The notes beneath the pieces were generated by a model. The model ran no database searches, was not told the origin of the DNA, and worked only from the letters and a program-made list of their open reading frames with translations. A DNA stretch of 64,000 bases from Flavobacterium wongokense (GTDB taxonomy: Bacteria > Bacteroidota > Bacteroidia > Flavobacteriales > Flavobacteriaceae): contig NZ_JAKIHP010000002.1 in NCBI RefSeq assembly GCF_021608265.1, forward strand, positions 310,001-374,000, written 5' to 3'. The translations under genes and the position numbers were made by a program. Positions 36,114 to 45,457 of the stretch are shown here, in pieces (the stretch's first letter is position 1; every line of letters starts with the position of its first letter).

Positions 36114-37965
36114 CCTTTTCCACCACATCCAATTCGACTTTCAAATTATTGATAATGAAAATCTGTCTGTCTGGCGTATTTTTACCCATATAGAATTCCA
36201 ACAGCGTTTCAATTGATGTGGCTTTATCAAGCATTACCGGGTCTAATCTGATATCCTGCCCAATAAAATGCTTGAACTCATCAGGTGAAATTTCACCCAA
36301 TCCCTTGAATCGGGTAATTTCCGGTTTTGGCTTTAATTTTTCGATGGCATTTACACGTTCTTCTTCCGAATAACAGTAAATCGTTTCCTTTTTATTTCGC
36401 ACACGGAATAATGGCGTTTGTAGTATGTATAAATGTCCGTCCTTAATCAGTTCAGGGAAAAACTGCAGGAAGAAAGTTATCAAAAGCAAACGGATGTGCA
36501 TTCCATCGACATCGGCATCTGTGGCTATTACGATATTGTTATAGCGCAAATCACCCATATCCTCTTCAATATCCAACGCAGCCTGAAGCAGGTTGAATTC
36601 TTCGTTCTCGTAAACAATTTTCTTTGACATTCCGTAGGAATTCAAAGGCTTTCCACGCAAACTGAAAACTGCCTGTGTATTTACGTCACGGCTTTTGGTA
36701 ATGGAACCCGAAGCCGAATCTCCCTCGGTGATGAAAAGCGTGCTTTCCAAGCTTCGTGGGTTTTTGGCGTCGGTTAAATGTACACGGCAGTCGCGTAGCT
36801 TTTTATTGTGAAGACTGGCTTTTTTTGCCCTGTCCTTTGCCAACTTCCTAATTCCTGAAAGTTCCTTTCGCTCCCTTTCCGCCTGAAGGATTTTGCGCAA
36901 CAATAAATCGGCAACTTCAGGATTCTTATGTAAATAGTTATCAAGTTTGGTTTTGATAAAATCGTTTACGAATGTTCGTACGGAAGGGCCTTTCGGGCCA
37001 ATTTCGGTGGAACCCAGTTTGGTTTTGGTCTGAGACTCAAAAACAGGTTCTTCTACTTTTACCGAAACCGCAGAAACAATTGATTTACGAATGTCAGAAG
37101 CCTCAAAAGGTTTGTTGTAAAATTCCTTTATCGTTTTGACAATCGCTTCACGGAAAGCACCTAAATGCGTTCCACCTTGTGTTGTATTTTGACCATTCAC
37201 AAATGAATGGTATTCTTCTGAATACTGCGATTTGCTGTGTGTCAGCGCAATTTCAATATCTTCACCCAAAAGATGGATGATTGGATACTGCATATCTTCC
37301 TCGGCAATGGTTTCTTCCAATAAATCCTTTAAACCATTATCTGAATAATACTTTTCGCCATTGTAATAAATTGTCAAACCAGTGTTGAGGTAACAATAGT
37401 TTTTGAGCATTTTTATCACATACTCATTTCGGTATTTGTAATTTTTGAAAATCGCTTCATCGGCAACGAAGGCAACTTTGGTTCCTTTTCGTTTGGTTGA
37501 TTCTGTAACATCTTCTTCAATCGTCAGATTTCCGGCTGAGAATTCGGCGGCTTTCTGTTGGTTGTCACGCACCGATTCCACACGGAAAAAGTTGGACAAC
37601 GCATTTACGGCTTTGGTACCAACTCCGTTCAAACCAACCGATTTCTTAAACGCTTTGGAATCGTATTTTCCTCCGGTGTTCATTTTGGAAACAACATCCA
37701 CAACTTTCCCAAGCGGAATTCCACGTCCATAATCACGAACGGTGACCATTTTGTCCTTGATGGTAACTTCAATCACTTTTCCGGCACCCATGACAAACTC
37801 ATCGATACAGTTATCAATGACTTCCTTCAGAAGGATGTAAATACCGTCGTCGGGCGAAGAGCCGTCACCCAGTTTCCCGATATACATTCCGGGACGCATT
37901 CGGATGTGTTCCTTCCAGTCTAACGAACGTATATTGTCTTCTGTATATTGATTTTGATCTGACAT
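36109..37965 (-). CDS. parE: DNA topoisomerase IV subunit B
   Basis: 618 residues. The GHKL ATPase domain (residues ~1-220) has [20 protein letters not shown] and [14 protein letters not shown]. The transducer domain follows, then TOPRIM with EGDSASG and [13 protein letters not shown], and a C-terminal [10 protein letters not shown]. It supplies ATP-driven strand passage with ParC, encoded next on the same strand. It has normal length for ParE, shorter than most GyrB. Confidence 0.95.
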   Translation of the reverse strand: MSDQNQYTEDNIRSLDWKEHIRMRPGMYIGKLGDGSSPDDGIYILLKEVIDNCIDEFVMGAGKVIEVTIKDKMVTVRDYGRGIPLGKVVDVVSKMNTGGKYDSKAFKKSVGLNGVGTKAVNALSNFFRVESVRDNQQKAAEFSAGNLTIEEDVTESTKRKGTKVAFVADEAIFKNYKYRNEYVIKMLKNYCYLNTGLTIYYNGEKYYSDNGLKDLLEETIAEEDMQYPIIHLLGEDIEIALTHSKSQYSEEYHSFVNGQNTTQGGTHLGAFREAIVKTIKEFYNKPFEASDIRKSIVSAVSVKVEEPVFESQTKTKLGSTEIGPKGPSVRTFVNDFIKTKLDNYLHKNPEVADLLLRKILQAERERKELSGIRKLAKDRAKKASLHNKKLRDCRVHLTDAKNPRSLESTLFITEGDSASGSITKSRDVNTQAVFSLRGKPLNSYGMSKKIVYENEEFNLLQAALDIEEDMGDLRYNNIVIATDADVDGMHIRLLLITFFLQFFPELIKDGHLYILQTPLFRVRNKKETIYCYSEEERVNAIEKLKPKPEITRFKGLGEISPDEFKHFIGQDIRLDPVMLDKATSIETLLEFYMGKNTPDRQIFIINNLKVELDVVEKE

Positions 37966-38069
37966 TTGAAAATTATCGAGTTGGTGCTAATATAGTGGAA
38001 ATGCAAGGGAAATAAAAAGCAAATAATCAGAAGTTATCAATAATGATATTGACAATATCTTTCAATAAA

Positions 38070-38097
38070 AAAACCGTCAGATAGTTGACGGTTTTTA
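38070..38097 (-). terminator. Terminator downstream of ychF
   Basis: A 10-bp stem (AAAACCGTCA / TGACGGTTTT) with a 6-nt loop. On the minus strand it is followed by a T run, 8 nt past the ychF stop codon. Confidence 0.8.
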
Positions 38098-38103
38098 TTC
38101 GAT

Positions 38104-39198
38104 TTATACGTTGAAACGGAAATGCATCACATCGCCATCCTTGACAATGTATTCCTTTCCTTCTACCCTTAACTTTCCGGCTTCCTTTACTTTGGCTTCA
38201 GAGCCAAAATTGGAATAATCATCATAAGCTATCACTTCAGCGCGGATGAATCCTTTTTCAAAATCGGTATGGATCACTCCTGCAGCTTTTGGTGCCGTAT
38301 CTCCAATGTTAATGGTCCACGCACGGACTTCCTTAACTCCTGCTGTGAAATAAGTCTGTAATTTCAATAATTTATAAGCCGCACGAATCAAAACCGATGA
38401 ACCTGGCTCTTTCAAACCTAAATCCTCTAAAAACATCTGGCGTTCTTCATAAGTTTCCAATTCGGTGATATCCGCTTCGGTGCCAACAGCCAAAACGATA
38501 ACTTCGGCATTTTCATCCTTTACCAACTCCCGAACCTGGTCAACGTACTGATTTCCTGTTGCCGCCGAACCTTCGTCTACGTTACAAACATAAAGCACCG
38601 GTTTGGTTGTAATCAATTGGAAATCTTCCATCAATTCTTCTTCATCAGCATTTTGCGGAGCTACGGTCCTTGCCGATTTTGCCTGTAATAAGGTTTCACG
38701 AATCCTGTTTAAAAAAGCCTGCTCCACCTGAGCTTCCTTATTTCCTGTTTTAGCAGCACGGTTTACTTTTTCCAAACGTTTTTCAACGGTTTCCAGGTCC
38801 TTTAACTGCAATTCGATATCGATGGTTTCCTTGTCACGGATTGGGTTTACATTTCCATCAACGTGAACAATATTGTCATTATCAAAACAACGCAAAACGT
38901 GGATGATAGCATTACATTCCCTGATGTTCGCAAGGAACTGATTCCCTAAACCTTCACCTTTGCTGGCTCCTTTTACCAAACCGGCAATATCAACAATGTC
39001 AACGGTTGCCATCTGAACACGCTCTGGTTTTACCAATTCTTCCAAACGGTTTATCCTTGTATCGGGAACATTTACCACGCCAATATTGGGCTCAATGGTA
39101 CAAAACGGAAAGTTGGCACTCTGCGCTTTGGCGTTTGATAAACAATTAAATAAAGTTGATTTTCCAACATTTGGCAATCCTACAATTCCTGCTTTCAT
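38104..39198 (-). CDS. ychF: Ribosome-binding ATPase YchF
   Basis: 364 residues, canonical length. Obg-family P-loop GLPNVGKSTLFN (residues 7-18), then DIAGLVKGASKGEGLGN. G4 is NVDE instead of NKxD, which explains the ATP preference of YchF. It has the coiled coil and a C-terminal TGS domain (AWTINIGDTAPKAAGVIH, ends GDVMHFRFNV). It regulates translation and stress responses. A perfect promoter lies at 39274-39304 and a terminator follows, so it is monocistronic. Confidence 0.96.
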   Translation of the reverse strand: MKAGIVGLPNVGKSTLFNCLSNAKAQSANFPFCTIEPNIGVVNVPDTRINRLEELVKPERVQMATVDIVDIAGLVKGASKGEGLGNQFLANIRECNAIIHVLRCFDNDNIVHVDGNVNPIRDKETIDIELQLKDLETVEKRLEKVNRAAKTGNKEAQVEQAFLNRIRETLLQAKSARTVAPQNADEEELMEDFQLITTKPVLYVCNVDEGSAATGNQYVDQVRELVKDENAEVIVLAVGTEADITELETYEERQMFLEDLGLKEPGSSVLIRAAYKLLKLQTYFTAGVKEVRAWTINIGDTAPKAAGVIHTDFEKGFIRAEVIAYDDYSNFGSEAKVKEAGKLRVEGKEYIVKDGDVMHFRFNV

Positions 39199-39273
39199 AT
39201 CTCTTTGATATTGATTTTATTGGTGATATGGAACGCTAAAGCGTTTCATTTGATTTTTGTTATAAAAAGTGTG

Positions 39274-39304
39274 CAAATATAACTTAATAAAATCAAGTAG
39301 CAAA
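39274..39304 (-). promoter_or_regulatory. Promoter of ychF (full flavobacterial consensus)
   Basis: The minus strand reads TTTG (39304-39301), a 19-nt spacer and TATATTTG (39281-39274). It is an exact match to TTTG-N19-TAnnTTTG, 75 nt upstream of the ATG. Confidence 0.75.
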
Positions 39305-39311
39305 GGTTAAT

Positions 39312-40478
39312 TTATGGTCGGAATTCGAGGGTTCCAATAATGGCTTCTTCCTCTTCTGTAGCGGTTAGCCCGGAAACATCCCAGTAATTGGTAAGTATGG
39401 AGTTCTTCTTATTGTAAAGTGTTTTTTCCTTGAAGACATCACTATTGCTGTAAGTGAATTTATGTGTGCTGAAATTGGTAATGATAAAATAGTTTTTTAC
39501 TTCGATGTCGGTTCTTATATTTTTTTTGTCAATTCTTTCAAAACCAATCTCTTCTCTGGAGCCAACTAAATAATAATTGGAATTGTCAAGTCGGTAAATT
39601 GTCTTGAATGAAGACTTGTAAATATTCTTCGAACCCACAGCGGTTTTGTCCTTAATATTTGAAAAAGTATTGGGAGATACAAACGAACTCGCCTCAACAA
39701 TCAGTTTTCTTTTCCTGTCGTAAATAATCGTAAAATCGTCACGCATGATTTTGGTTGGATCAACCGGAGTTATTGACATCACATAATAGTCATCGTTTTT
39801 GGAATAGGATTTAATCAGGAAATCGTATTTCTTTTTTGCGCTTTGGTCTAAAATGGGTTCCAGGTATTTAAAACTGTAATAATTCTCAATGATATCATTG
39901 AGGTTATAGCCCAAAACGTCAGGACTGAAATCTTCTTCAATCAAGCCATAGGAACGATTCTGTTCAATCAAAATATCTGCCCTGATATTCTTTTCTTTCC
40001 CAAACAACTGGAAATTCATCAACCCATCATTATAATAGGAATTGGTGCCGTTCTTTTTGAAAAACTCCCTTGAGTAAACTTTTAAACGTCCGGGAATGGT
40101 GAGTTTATTAATGGAGTTTTCGACTAAGGCTTTGAGGATTTTTTGCGGATGCTGCTTGGTAATGATAATCTCGTCAAGGCCTGTGATGTTGTTCTTCATA
40201 TAAACAACATTCTGTTTTTCCTTAAGCGTATTGGATCGTATCTTTACCATTACGTAAGAGGAATGCGTAACCTGGATATTCGAAATTCCGTTCAACACAA
40301 AGCTCACCGTGCCCTCAGCGTTGCTTAGCAAAGTCTGTCTTGTTTTGGCAACAAACACCGTAGCGTCTTCGATAGGAAGATTCGTGTCGGCATCTTTAAG
40401 CACAATTACCTTTTCTTCATTTTGAGAAAAAGCGTTGAGGCTGAAGATTAATAAAAGTACAATTAAATGTTGCTTCAT
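39312..40478 (-). CDS. Secreted carboxypeptidase-like regulatory domain protein
   Basis: 388 residues with a signal peptide (LIVLLLIFSLNAFSQ). Residues ~22-95 are a CarboxypepD_reg-like beta-sandwich (VLKDADTNLPIEDATVFVAKT, GISNIQVTHSSYV). The rest (~110-388) is a beta-rich domain (YSREFFKKNGTNSYYNDG) without a recognised name. In flavobacteria such proteins are usually envelope-associated and often near TonB receptors, and one starts divergently here (40635). A role at the outer membrane is inferred. An exact -7 box (TAAATTTG on the minus strand) lies at 40496-40503. Confidence 0.75.
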   Translation of the reverse strand: MKQHLIVLLLIFSLNAFSQNEEKVIVLKDADTNLPIEDATVFVAKTRQTLLSNAEGTVSFVLNGISNIQVTHSSYVMVKIRSNTLKEKQNVVYMKNNITGLDEIIITKQHPQKILKALVENSINKLTIPGRLKVYSREFFKKNGTNSYYNDGLMNFQLFGKEKNIRADILIEQNRSYGLIEEDFSPDVLGYNLNDIIENYYSFKYLEPILDQSAKKKYDFLIKSYSKNDDYYVMSITPVDPTKIMRDDFTIIYDRKRKLIVEASSFVSPNTFSNIKDKTAVGSKNIYKSSFKTIYRLDNSNYYLVGSREEIGFERIDKKNIRTDIEVKNYFIITNFSTHKFTYSNSDVFKEKTLYNKKNSILTNYWDVSGLTATEEEEAIIGTLEFRP

Positions 40479-40495
40479 AACACAATGGGTTCGGT

Positions 40496-40503
40496 CAAAT
40501 TTA
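40496..40503 (-). promoter_or_regulatory. -7 box candidate for the regulatory-domain protein
   Basis: CAAATTTA on the plus strand gives TAAATTTG, an exact match, 17 nt before the ATG at 40478. No TTG at the right distance. Confidence 0.35.
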
Positions 40504-40634
40504 GCAAAAAACTTTTACCTCCGAATGCGCATATTTTGAATTGTTTGTTAAATTGTTAACAGTATTTACTGCCTTTTTGTTAAAATGTTATATAAAATAT
40601 TAAATTGCATTCACTAATTCTAACCAAACATTTT

Positions 40635-43088
40635 ATGAAAAAAACTACCTTATTATTATTGGCGATTCCGTTTTCGACGGTTTTGGCCCAAAATGATCCC
40701 AATGAAGTCAAATCGGACAGTACCAAAGTACAGGCTTTGCAGGAAGTGCAGCTTGTAGGTTCGAGAAATACCCGAAGAACAGTGCTGAATTCTGCTGTTC
40801 CCATAGACGTTATAAATGTAAGGGATGTAACTACACAAAGTGGTAAAGTTGAAATCAATGAATTGCTTCAATATTTAGCGCCTTCTTTCAATGCGAACAA
40901 ACAATCCGGTTCTGATGGCGCCGACCATATTGATCCTGCTTCGCTTAGAGGAATGGGACCAGACCAAACCTTAGTCCTCATTAATGGAAAGAGAAGGCAT
41001 CAGTCTTCCTTAGTTAATTTATTCGGGACACGTGGCCGTGGAAATACCGGAACCGATTTGAATGCGATTCCGGCAAGTGCCATCAAAAGGATAGAAATCC
41101 TCCGTGATGGTGCTGCAGCCCAATATGGTTCTGATGCAATTGCAGGTGTAATCAACATTGTACTGAATGATAATGTGGGCGAATTAAATGCTTCATTGAC
41201 AACAGGTGCTTATCGAAATGATCCTGAAGGCGACTTTCTTCCGGGAACACCAAATACTCCTGGTTATCAACTGGATCAGAACGGCAACGGAAATTCCTAT
41301 GGCAAAGACCACAATTATGATGGGTTTTCAATAAAGGCCGGAGCAAATTATGGTGTGAAGCTTGGCAAAAATGGTGGCTTTGTGAATTTGACCGGAGAAT
41401 ATCTATCCAAAGACAAAACACTCCGTCCCGGATTTGATTTCAGGAAAGGTTATGGCGATGCCGAAATCAAGAGCTATAACCTTATGGCTAATTTACAGGT
41501 TCCGCTTTCTAAAAGTATTGATTTTTATGCCTTTGGCGGAAGAAATGACCGAAATACCGACGCTTATGCATTTACCCGAAATGACGGCGAAAGGGTTGTA
41601 GAATCCATTTATCCTGGTGGATATACTCCAAGGATTACTTCTAAGATTATCGACAATTCGATTGCTGCAGGTTTTAAGGCAAAAGCTGGAGACTGGAATA
41701 TTGACCTGAGTAATACCTACGGACAAAATTCCTTTGATTACACGATTAAGGGTACGCTGAATGCCAGTTTAGAGGAAGACTCCCCAACCGAGTTTGATGC
41801 AGGTGGATTCAGCCTGGCTCAAAACACGGTGAACCTTGATTTTTCAAGAAACTTTAAATCGGTTTTAAACGGATTGAACTTTGCGTTTGGAGGTGAATAC
41901 CGTATGGAGAAATATGAAATTACTGCAGGCGAAGAAGGCTCGTATGCAACGTATGACACCAATGGAATTCCAATTGACCCAACCATCAATCCTCCAACAC
42001 AATTTGCTCCTATTGACCCTATTTCCGGAAATCCAAGACCTGGAGGTTCACAAGGATTTCCTGGTTTTAGTCCGCAGAACGAAGTTAGCGAAGACAGATC
42101 AAGCACAGCTGCTTATGTGGATGCCGAGTTGGAAGTGTCTGATGAGTTTATGTTGGGAACGGCTTTCCGTTATGAAAACTACAGCGACTTCGGAAACACA
42201 TTGAATCTCAAAATGACCTACAAATATAATCTTTGCAAGCATGTAAGTTTAAGAGGTTCATTCAGTACAGGATTTAGGGCACCATCTTTGGCACAAATCT
42301 ATTTCAATACAAGCTTTACCAACTTTAATGCAGATGGAGCTTCAGAAGTTTTATTGGCAGCCAATGGAAGCGCAGTAACCGAAGGTTTTGGAATTGATAA
42401 ATTAAGAGAGGAAAAATCAAAAAATGGTTCCATTGGATTGACTGGTAAATTTGGAAAATTCACCGCCACAGTTGATGGCTACCTAATTAATGTTAGCGAC
42501 AGGATTGTTCTTACAGGTTATTTTGATGCTACTGCCTTAAACCTAAACGTTGATTCAGCGCAATTCTTCGTAAACGGAGTTAGTACAGTTACCAAAGGGA
42601 TTGATGTTGTAATGGCATGGAGAAATTCTTTTGGAAGCTCAACAGTTGGCGCAACTTTAATAGGAAATATTAATGATATGCAGGTAACACATGTCAATAA
42701 CGGGAATTTAGATCAGGAAACTTTCTTTGGAGCACGTGAAATTGCCTTCCTTAAAGCATCGGCGCCAAATAGTAAATTTGGTTTAAATCTGAACTATGAA
42801 AGAAAATGGTTCAATGCTGCTGCAGCTTTCACCCGATTCAGTAAAGTAGTTTTGGTTGATTATGCCGGAGCGAATAATGTGTACAACCCAAAAATTGTTA
42901 CCGATTTGAGTTTGGGATTCCAGGTAATCAAACAGGTAAAACTGACCGTAGGAAGCAATAACCTACTGAATGTATATCCAACAAAGCAGGACGAATCCGG
43001 CAATACTGAAGCCGGTGGATATTGGGATGCCGTGCAGATGGGATCCAACGGAGCCTATTATTATGCAAGGCTTGGTTTCAAATTTTAA
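40635..43088 (+). CDS. TonB-dependent outer-membrane receptor
   Basis: 817 residues from the ATG at 40635, which begins the signal peptide (TTLLLLAIPFSTVLAQ); an upstream in-frame start at 40605 is less likely. The plug domain (~50-190) has SLRGMGPDQTLVLINGKRR and RIEILRDGAAAQYGSDAIAGVINI. A 22-stranded barrel follows, ending in aromatic ARLGFKF. There is no N-terminal carboxypeptidase domain and no SusD gene next to it, so it is not a typical SusC. The ligand is unknown. A strong terminator follows at 43112. Confidence 0.93.
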   Translation: MKKTTLLLLAIPFSTVLAQNDPNEVKSDSTKVQALQEVQLVGSRNTRRTVLNSAVPIDVINVRDVTTQSGKVEINELLQYLAPSFNANKQSGSDGADHIDPASLRGMGPDQTLVLINGKRRHQSSLVNLFGTRGRGNTGTDLNAIPASAIKRIEILRDGAAAQYGSDAIAGVINIVLNDNVGELNASLTTGAYRNDPEGDFLPGTPNTPGYQLDQNGNGNSYGKDHNYDGFSIKAGANYGVKLGKNGGFVNLTGEYLSKDKTLRPGFDFRKGYGDAEIKSYNLMANLQVPLSKSIDFYAFGGRNDRNTDAYAFTRNDGERVVESIYPGGYTPRITSKIIDNSIAAGFKAKAGDWNIDLSNTYGQNSFDYTIKGTLNASLEEDSPTEFDAGGFSLAQNTVNLDFSRNFKSVLNGLNFAFGGEYRMEKYEITAGEEGSYATYDTNGIPIDPTINPPTQFAPIDPISGNPRPGGSQGFPGFSPQNEVSEDRSSTAAYVDAELEVSDEFMLGTAFRYENYSDFGNTLNLKMTYKYNLCKHVSLRGSFSTGFRAPSLAQIYFNTSFTNFNADGASEVLLAANGSAVTEGFGIDKLREEKSKNGSIGLTGKFGKFTATVDGYLINVSDRIVLTGYFDATALNLNVDSAQFFVNGVSTVTKGIDVVMAWRNSFGSSTVGATLIGNINDMQVTHVNNGNLDQETFFGAREIAFLKASAPNSKFGLNLNYERKWFNAAAAFTRFSKVVLVDYAGANNVYNPKIVTDLSLGFQVIKQVKLTVGSNNLLNVYPTKQDESGNTEAGGYWDAVQMGSNGAYYYARLGFKF

Positions 43089-43111
43089 TCTAAACCTAAA
43101 TAATCAACCTG

Positions 43112-43143
43112 AAAAAATCCTGAGTTTGACTCAGGATTTTTTT
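43112..43143 (+). terminator. Terminator after the TonB receptor
   Basis: A 14-bp stem (AAAAAATCCTGAGT / ACTCAGGATTTTTT) with a TTG loop and a T run. Confidence 0.88.
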
Positions 43144-43201
43144 ATGTGAAAAGTATAACTTAAACTTAAAATCCTATAACAGGTTTTAAACGCTATGAAA
43201 C

Positions 43202-43209
43202 TAGATTTG
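43202..43209 (+). promoter_or_regulatory. -7 box candidate for the 43239 gene
   Basis: TAGATTTG, an exact TAnnTTTG, 29 nt before the ATG at 43239. No TTG at the proper spacing. Confidence 0.35.
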
Positions 43210-43238
43210 TAATATCTAATCATTAAAAATTAAATATT

Positions 43239-43769
43239 ATGAAAACTATATTTCTAGGAGCATTAGCTCTTTTATTTACGTCGGGTCTTCAGGCTCAAAA
43301 CCAAAATAAGAAGTCGGAAACCATTACCAAAGTCACCACCGTAAAAGACGACAAAGGAGAACACAAAGTTGTCAAAAAAGAAACTGTAAATGAGGTTCAG
43401 AACATTGAACTAAAAGCGGTTCCGGCCGGAACGAAAGATACTGATATTGTACCTACTCCAACTCAGGCAACAACAACCACAACTGTTAACGTTGATGGCC
43501 AGGAAAGAGTTGTTGATGTAGACCACTCAGCTTATTATTCCTATAACGGTGAAAGATACCAGGTTTTGGCGGACAATGCCGGATATACAGTTACAAGCCC
43601 AACGAATAAGTCGATATTGAGAAGAACTACTTCCGGAAATAATTATATATATAGAAGCAAAGATAAATTTTCGATAGGGCATTTTGATGCTAACGGAAAT
43701 TTAGTATTGGAAACTTATGACGACAAAACTGATAAGGTTACCGTCGAAGTTTTCAACCTGCAGAAATAA
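43239..43769 (+). CDS. Secreted hypothetical protein
   Basis: 176 residues with a signal peptide (TIFLGALALLFTSGLQAQN). The mature protein is basic and Thr/Val-rich (TITKVTTVKDDKGEHKVVKK, TPTQATTTTTVNVDGQERVV) with a C-terminal beta region (GHFDANGNLVLETYDDKTDK). No enzyme motif or T9SS domain is visible. It is flanked by terminators on both sides, so it is monocistronic. Its function is unknown; a periplasmic location is likely. Confidence 0.7.
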   Translation: MKTIFLGALALLFTSGLQAQNQNKKSETITKVTTVKDDKGEHKVVKKETVNEVQNIELKAVPAGTKDTDIVPTPTQATTTTTVNVDGQERVVDVDHSAYYSYNGERYQVLADNAGYTVTSPTNKSILRRTTSGNNYIYRSKDKFSIGHFDANGNLVLETYDDKTDKVTVEVFNLQK

Positions 43770-43784
43770 TATCTGACTTGAACG

Positions 43785-43818
43785 AAAAAATCCTGTGCTC
43801 TAAACACAGGATTTTTTT
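43785..43818. terminator. Bidirectional terminator
   Basis: A 13-bp stem (AAAAAATCCTGTG / CACAGGATTTTTT) with a 7-nt loop, between the convergent 43239 gene and the ferredoxin gene. Confidence 0.87.
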
Positions 43819-43821
43819 TAT

Positions 43822-44172
43822 TTATTCATTATGAAGGAAAGACTGCCTGTTCAAAAGCGTCTCTTCACTCTCTACATGATTATCATCAGGAACGCAACAA
43901 TCTACTGGGCAGACAGCCGCGCATTGTGGCTCTTCATGGAAACCTTTACACTCAGTACATTTTCCGGGAACGATATAATAAATATCATCCGAAAGCGGAG
44001 TCTGTGCCGCATCCGAATCCACTTCAGTTCCATCAGGCAAAATAATTTTGCCTCTCAGCGAAGTTCCGTCCTTATACCTCCAGTCATCTGCACCTTCATA
44101 AATTGCCGTGTTCGGACACTCAGGTTCGCAGGCACCACAGTTTATACATTCGTCTGTTATAATGATTGCCAT
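43822..44172 (-). CDS. 4Fe-4S dicluster ferredoxin
   Basis: 116 residues. The first cluster is [12 protein letters not shown] (Cys9, 12, 15, 19). The second is [22 protein letters not shown], with an insertion between CxxC and the third Cys as in Chromatium/Azotobacter-type 2[4Fe-4S] ferredoxins. A ~40-residue insert between clusters holds [11 protein letters not shown]. It is a cytosolic electron carrier. It is divergent from the acyl-CoA reductase gene, with overlapping promoters at 44225-44266. Confidence 0.93.
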   Translation of the reverse strand: MAIIITDECINCGACEPECPNTAIYEGADDWRYKDGTSLRGKIILPDGTEVDSDAAQTPLSDDIYYIVPGKCTECKGFHEEPQCAAVCPVDCCVPDDNHVESEETLLNRQSFLHNE

Positions 44173-44224
44173 TTTATTTTTGCTTTATGCTAAAGACATT
44201 TACGTCTATTGCGGATAAAAAGAT

Positions 44225-44232
44225 TAATTTTG
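44225..44232 (+). promoter_or_regulatory. -7 box candidate for the acyl-CoA reductase
   Basis: TAATTTTG, an exact match, 39 nt before the ATG at 44272. It lies 2 bases from the -7 box of the divergent ferredoxin promoter. Confidence 0.4.
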
Positions 44233-44234
44233 CG

Positions 44235-44266
44235 CAAAATTACAATCAAAACCCTTTATAAACAAA
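44235..44266 (-). promoter_or_regulatory. Promoter of the ferredoxin gene (full consensus)
   Basis: The minus strand reads TTTG (44266-44263), a 20-nt spacer and TAATTTTG (44242-44235), an exact fit to the flavobacterial promoter, 62 nt before the ATG at 44172. Confidence 0.7.
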
Positions 44267-44271
44267 TCTAA

Positions 44272-45330
44272 ATGGATTCTATTAACACAAAATTATCTTT
44301 TGTCGAATTAGGAAAATTTTTAAGCCAATTCACATTGAATGAACAGGTTCAACGTGCAAATGTACTCCATAATGATTTGTATTTTGATAAGTTTAAGGAT
44401 TTAATTGAACTATCACAGTCACATAACGGATGGTTTACACCTGAACAGGTTTACTTTTCCATTGAATCATGGGCTGAAGCTTTGACAGAAGTTAATTTGA
44501 ATGAATGGCTATCGGATTACGAGCTACCAGTCAAAGAACCCAAAACAATCGGATTGATTTTGGCTGGAAACATTCCGCTAGTTGGTTTCCACGATTTCCT
44601 TTCTGTTTTGATTTCAGGAAATAAAGCCTTGGTAAAAATGTCTTCGAATGATCAGCATCTGCTACAGTTTCTTGCCAAATACCTGATTAGTGTGGAACCA
44701 AAACTTTCCGGTTATATTTCATTTACCGATGGAAAACTCGAAAACTTCGATGCCATCATTGCCACCGGAAGCAACAACACGGCGCGTTATTTCGAATTTT
44801 ATTTCAAAGACAAGCCAAGCATCATCCGTAAAAACAGGAATTCTGTTGCGGTTTTGAACGGAACGGAATCACATGAGGATTTGGTTGGTTTGGGTGAAGA
44901 CATTTTTAAGTATTTTGGTTTGGGATGCCGTAATGTTTCAAAGCTTTTTGTTCCGAAAGACTATAGTTTTGAAGCCTTTTTTAAGGCAATGTACGAATAT
45001 AAGGATGTCATTTTTTACGAAAAATATTCCAACAACTATGATTACAATAAGGCCGTTTTCCTGATGAGTAATTTCAAATTGCTGGATAACGAATTCCTTA
45101 CCTTAAAAGAAGATGCAAGCTACGCCTCTCCTATTTCTTCAGTGTTTTATGAGACTTACGAGACCGTTGCTGAAATCCAAAAAAGATTGAAAAATGAAGC
45201 AGAACAAATCCAATGTATCGTTTCCAATAATTTGATTCCGAATTCAATCCCATTTGGCCAAACCCAAAAGCCCAAACTTTGGGATTATGCTGATAATGTG
45301 GACACTTTGCAATTCTTAACGTCTTTGTAA
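44272..45330 (+). CDS. Acyl-CoA reductase (LuxC-like)
   Basis: 352 residues. Aldehyde dehydrogenase-like fold of the LuxC family: GLILAGNIPLVGFHDFLSVLISG, then FDAIIATGSNNTARYFEFYF and SVAVLNGTE. GLGCRNVSKLFVP carries the Cys expected at the active site. It is predicted to reduce acyl-CoA to aldehyde with NAD(P)H. In Bacteroidota this gene often stands next to a ferredoxin and serC/serA, as here, but the physiological substrate is unknown. Confidence 0.85.
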   Translation: MDSINTKLSFVELGKFLSQFTLNEQVQRANVLHNDLYFDKFKDLIELSQSHNGWFTPEQVYFSIESWAEALTEVNLNEWLSDYELPVKEPKTIGLILAGNIPLVGFHDFLSVLISGNKALVKMSSNDQHLLQFLAKYLISVEPKLSGYISFTDGKLENFDAIIATGSNNTARYFEFYFKDKPSIIRKNRNSVAVLNGTESHEDLVGLGEDIFKYFGLGCRNVSKLFVPKDYSFEAFFKAMYEYKDVIFYEKYSNNYDYNKAVFLMSNFKLLDNEFLTLKEDASYASPISSVFYETYETVAEIQKRLKNEAEQIQCIVSNNLIPNSIPFGQTQKPKLWDYADNVDTLQFLTSL

Positions 45331-45457
45331 TATTCTTAACGTTTGTTATGAACTATAACGTTTTCGTTAATAACATCGCTTAATTATTGCGGAATTCTAA
45401 TCGCTTTTTAAATAGTGGTTTACGAAATTTGCATCTCACAAATTAGAAATCTGTCAC

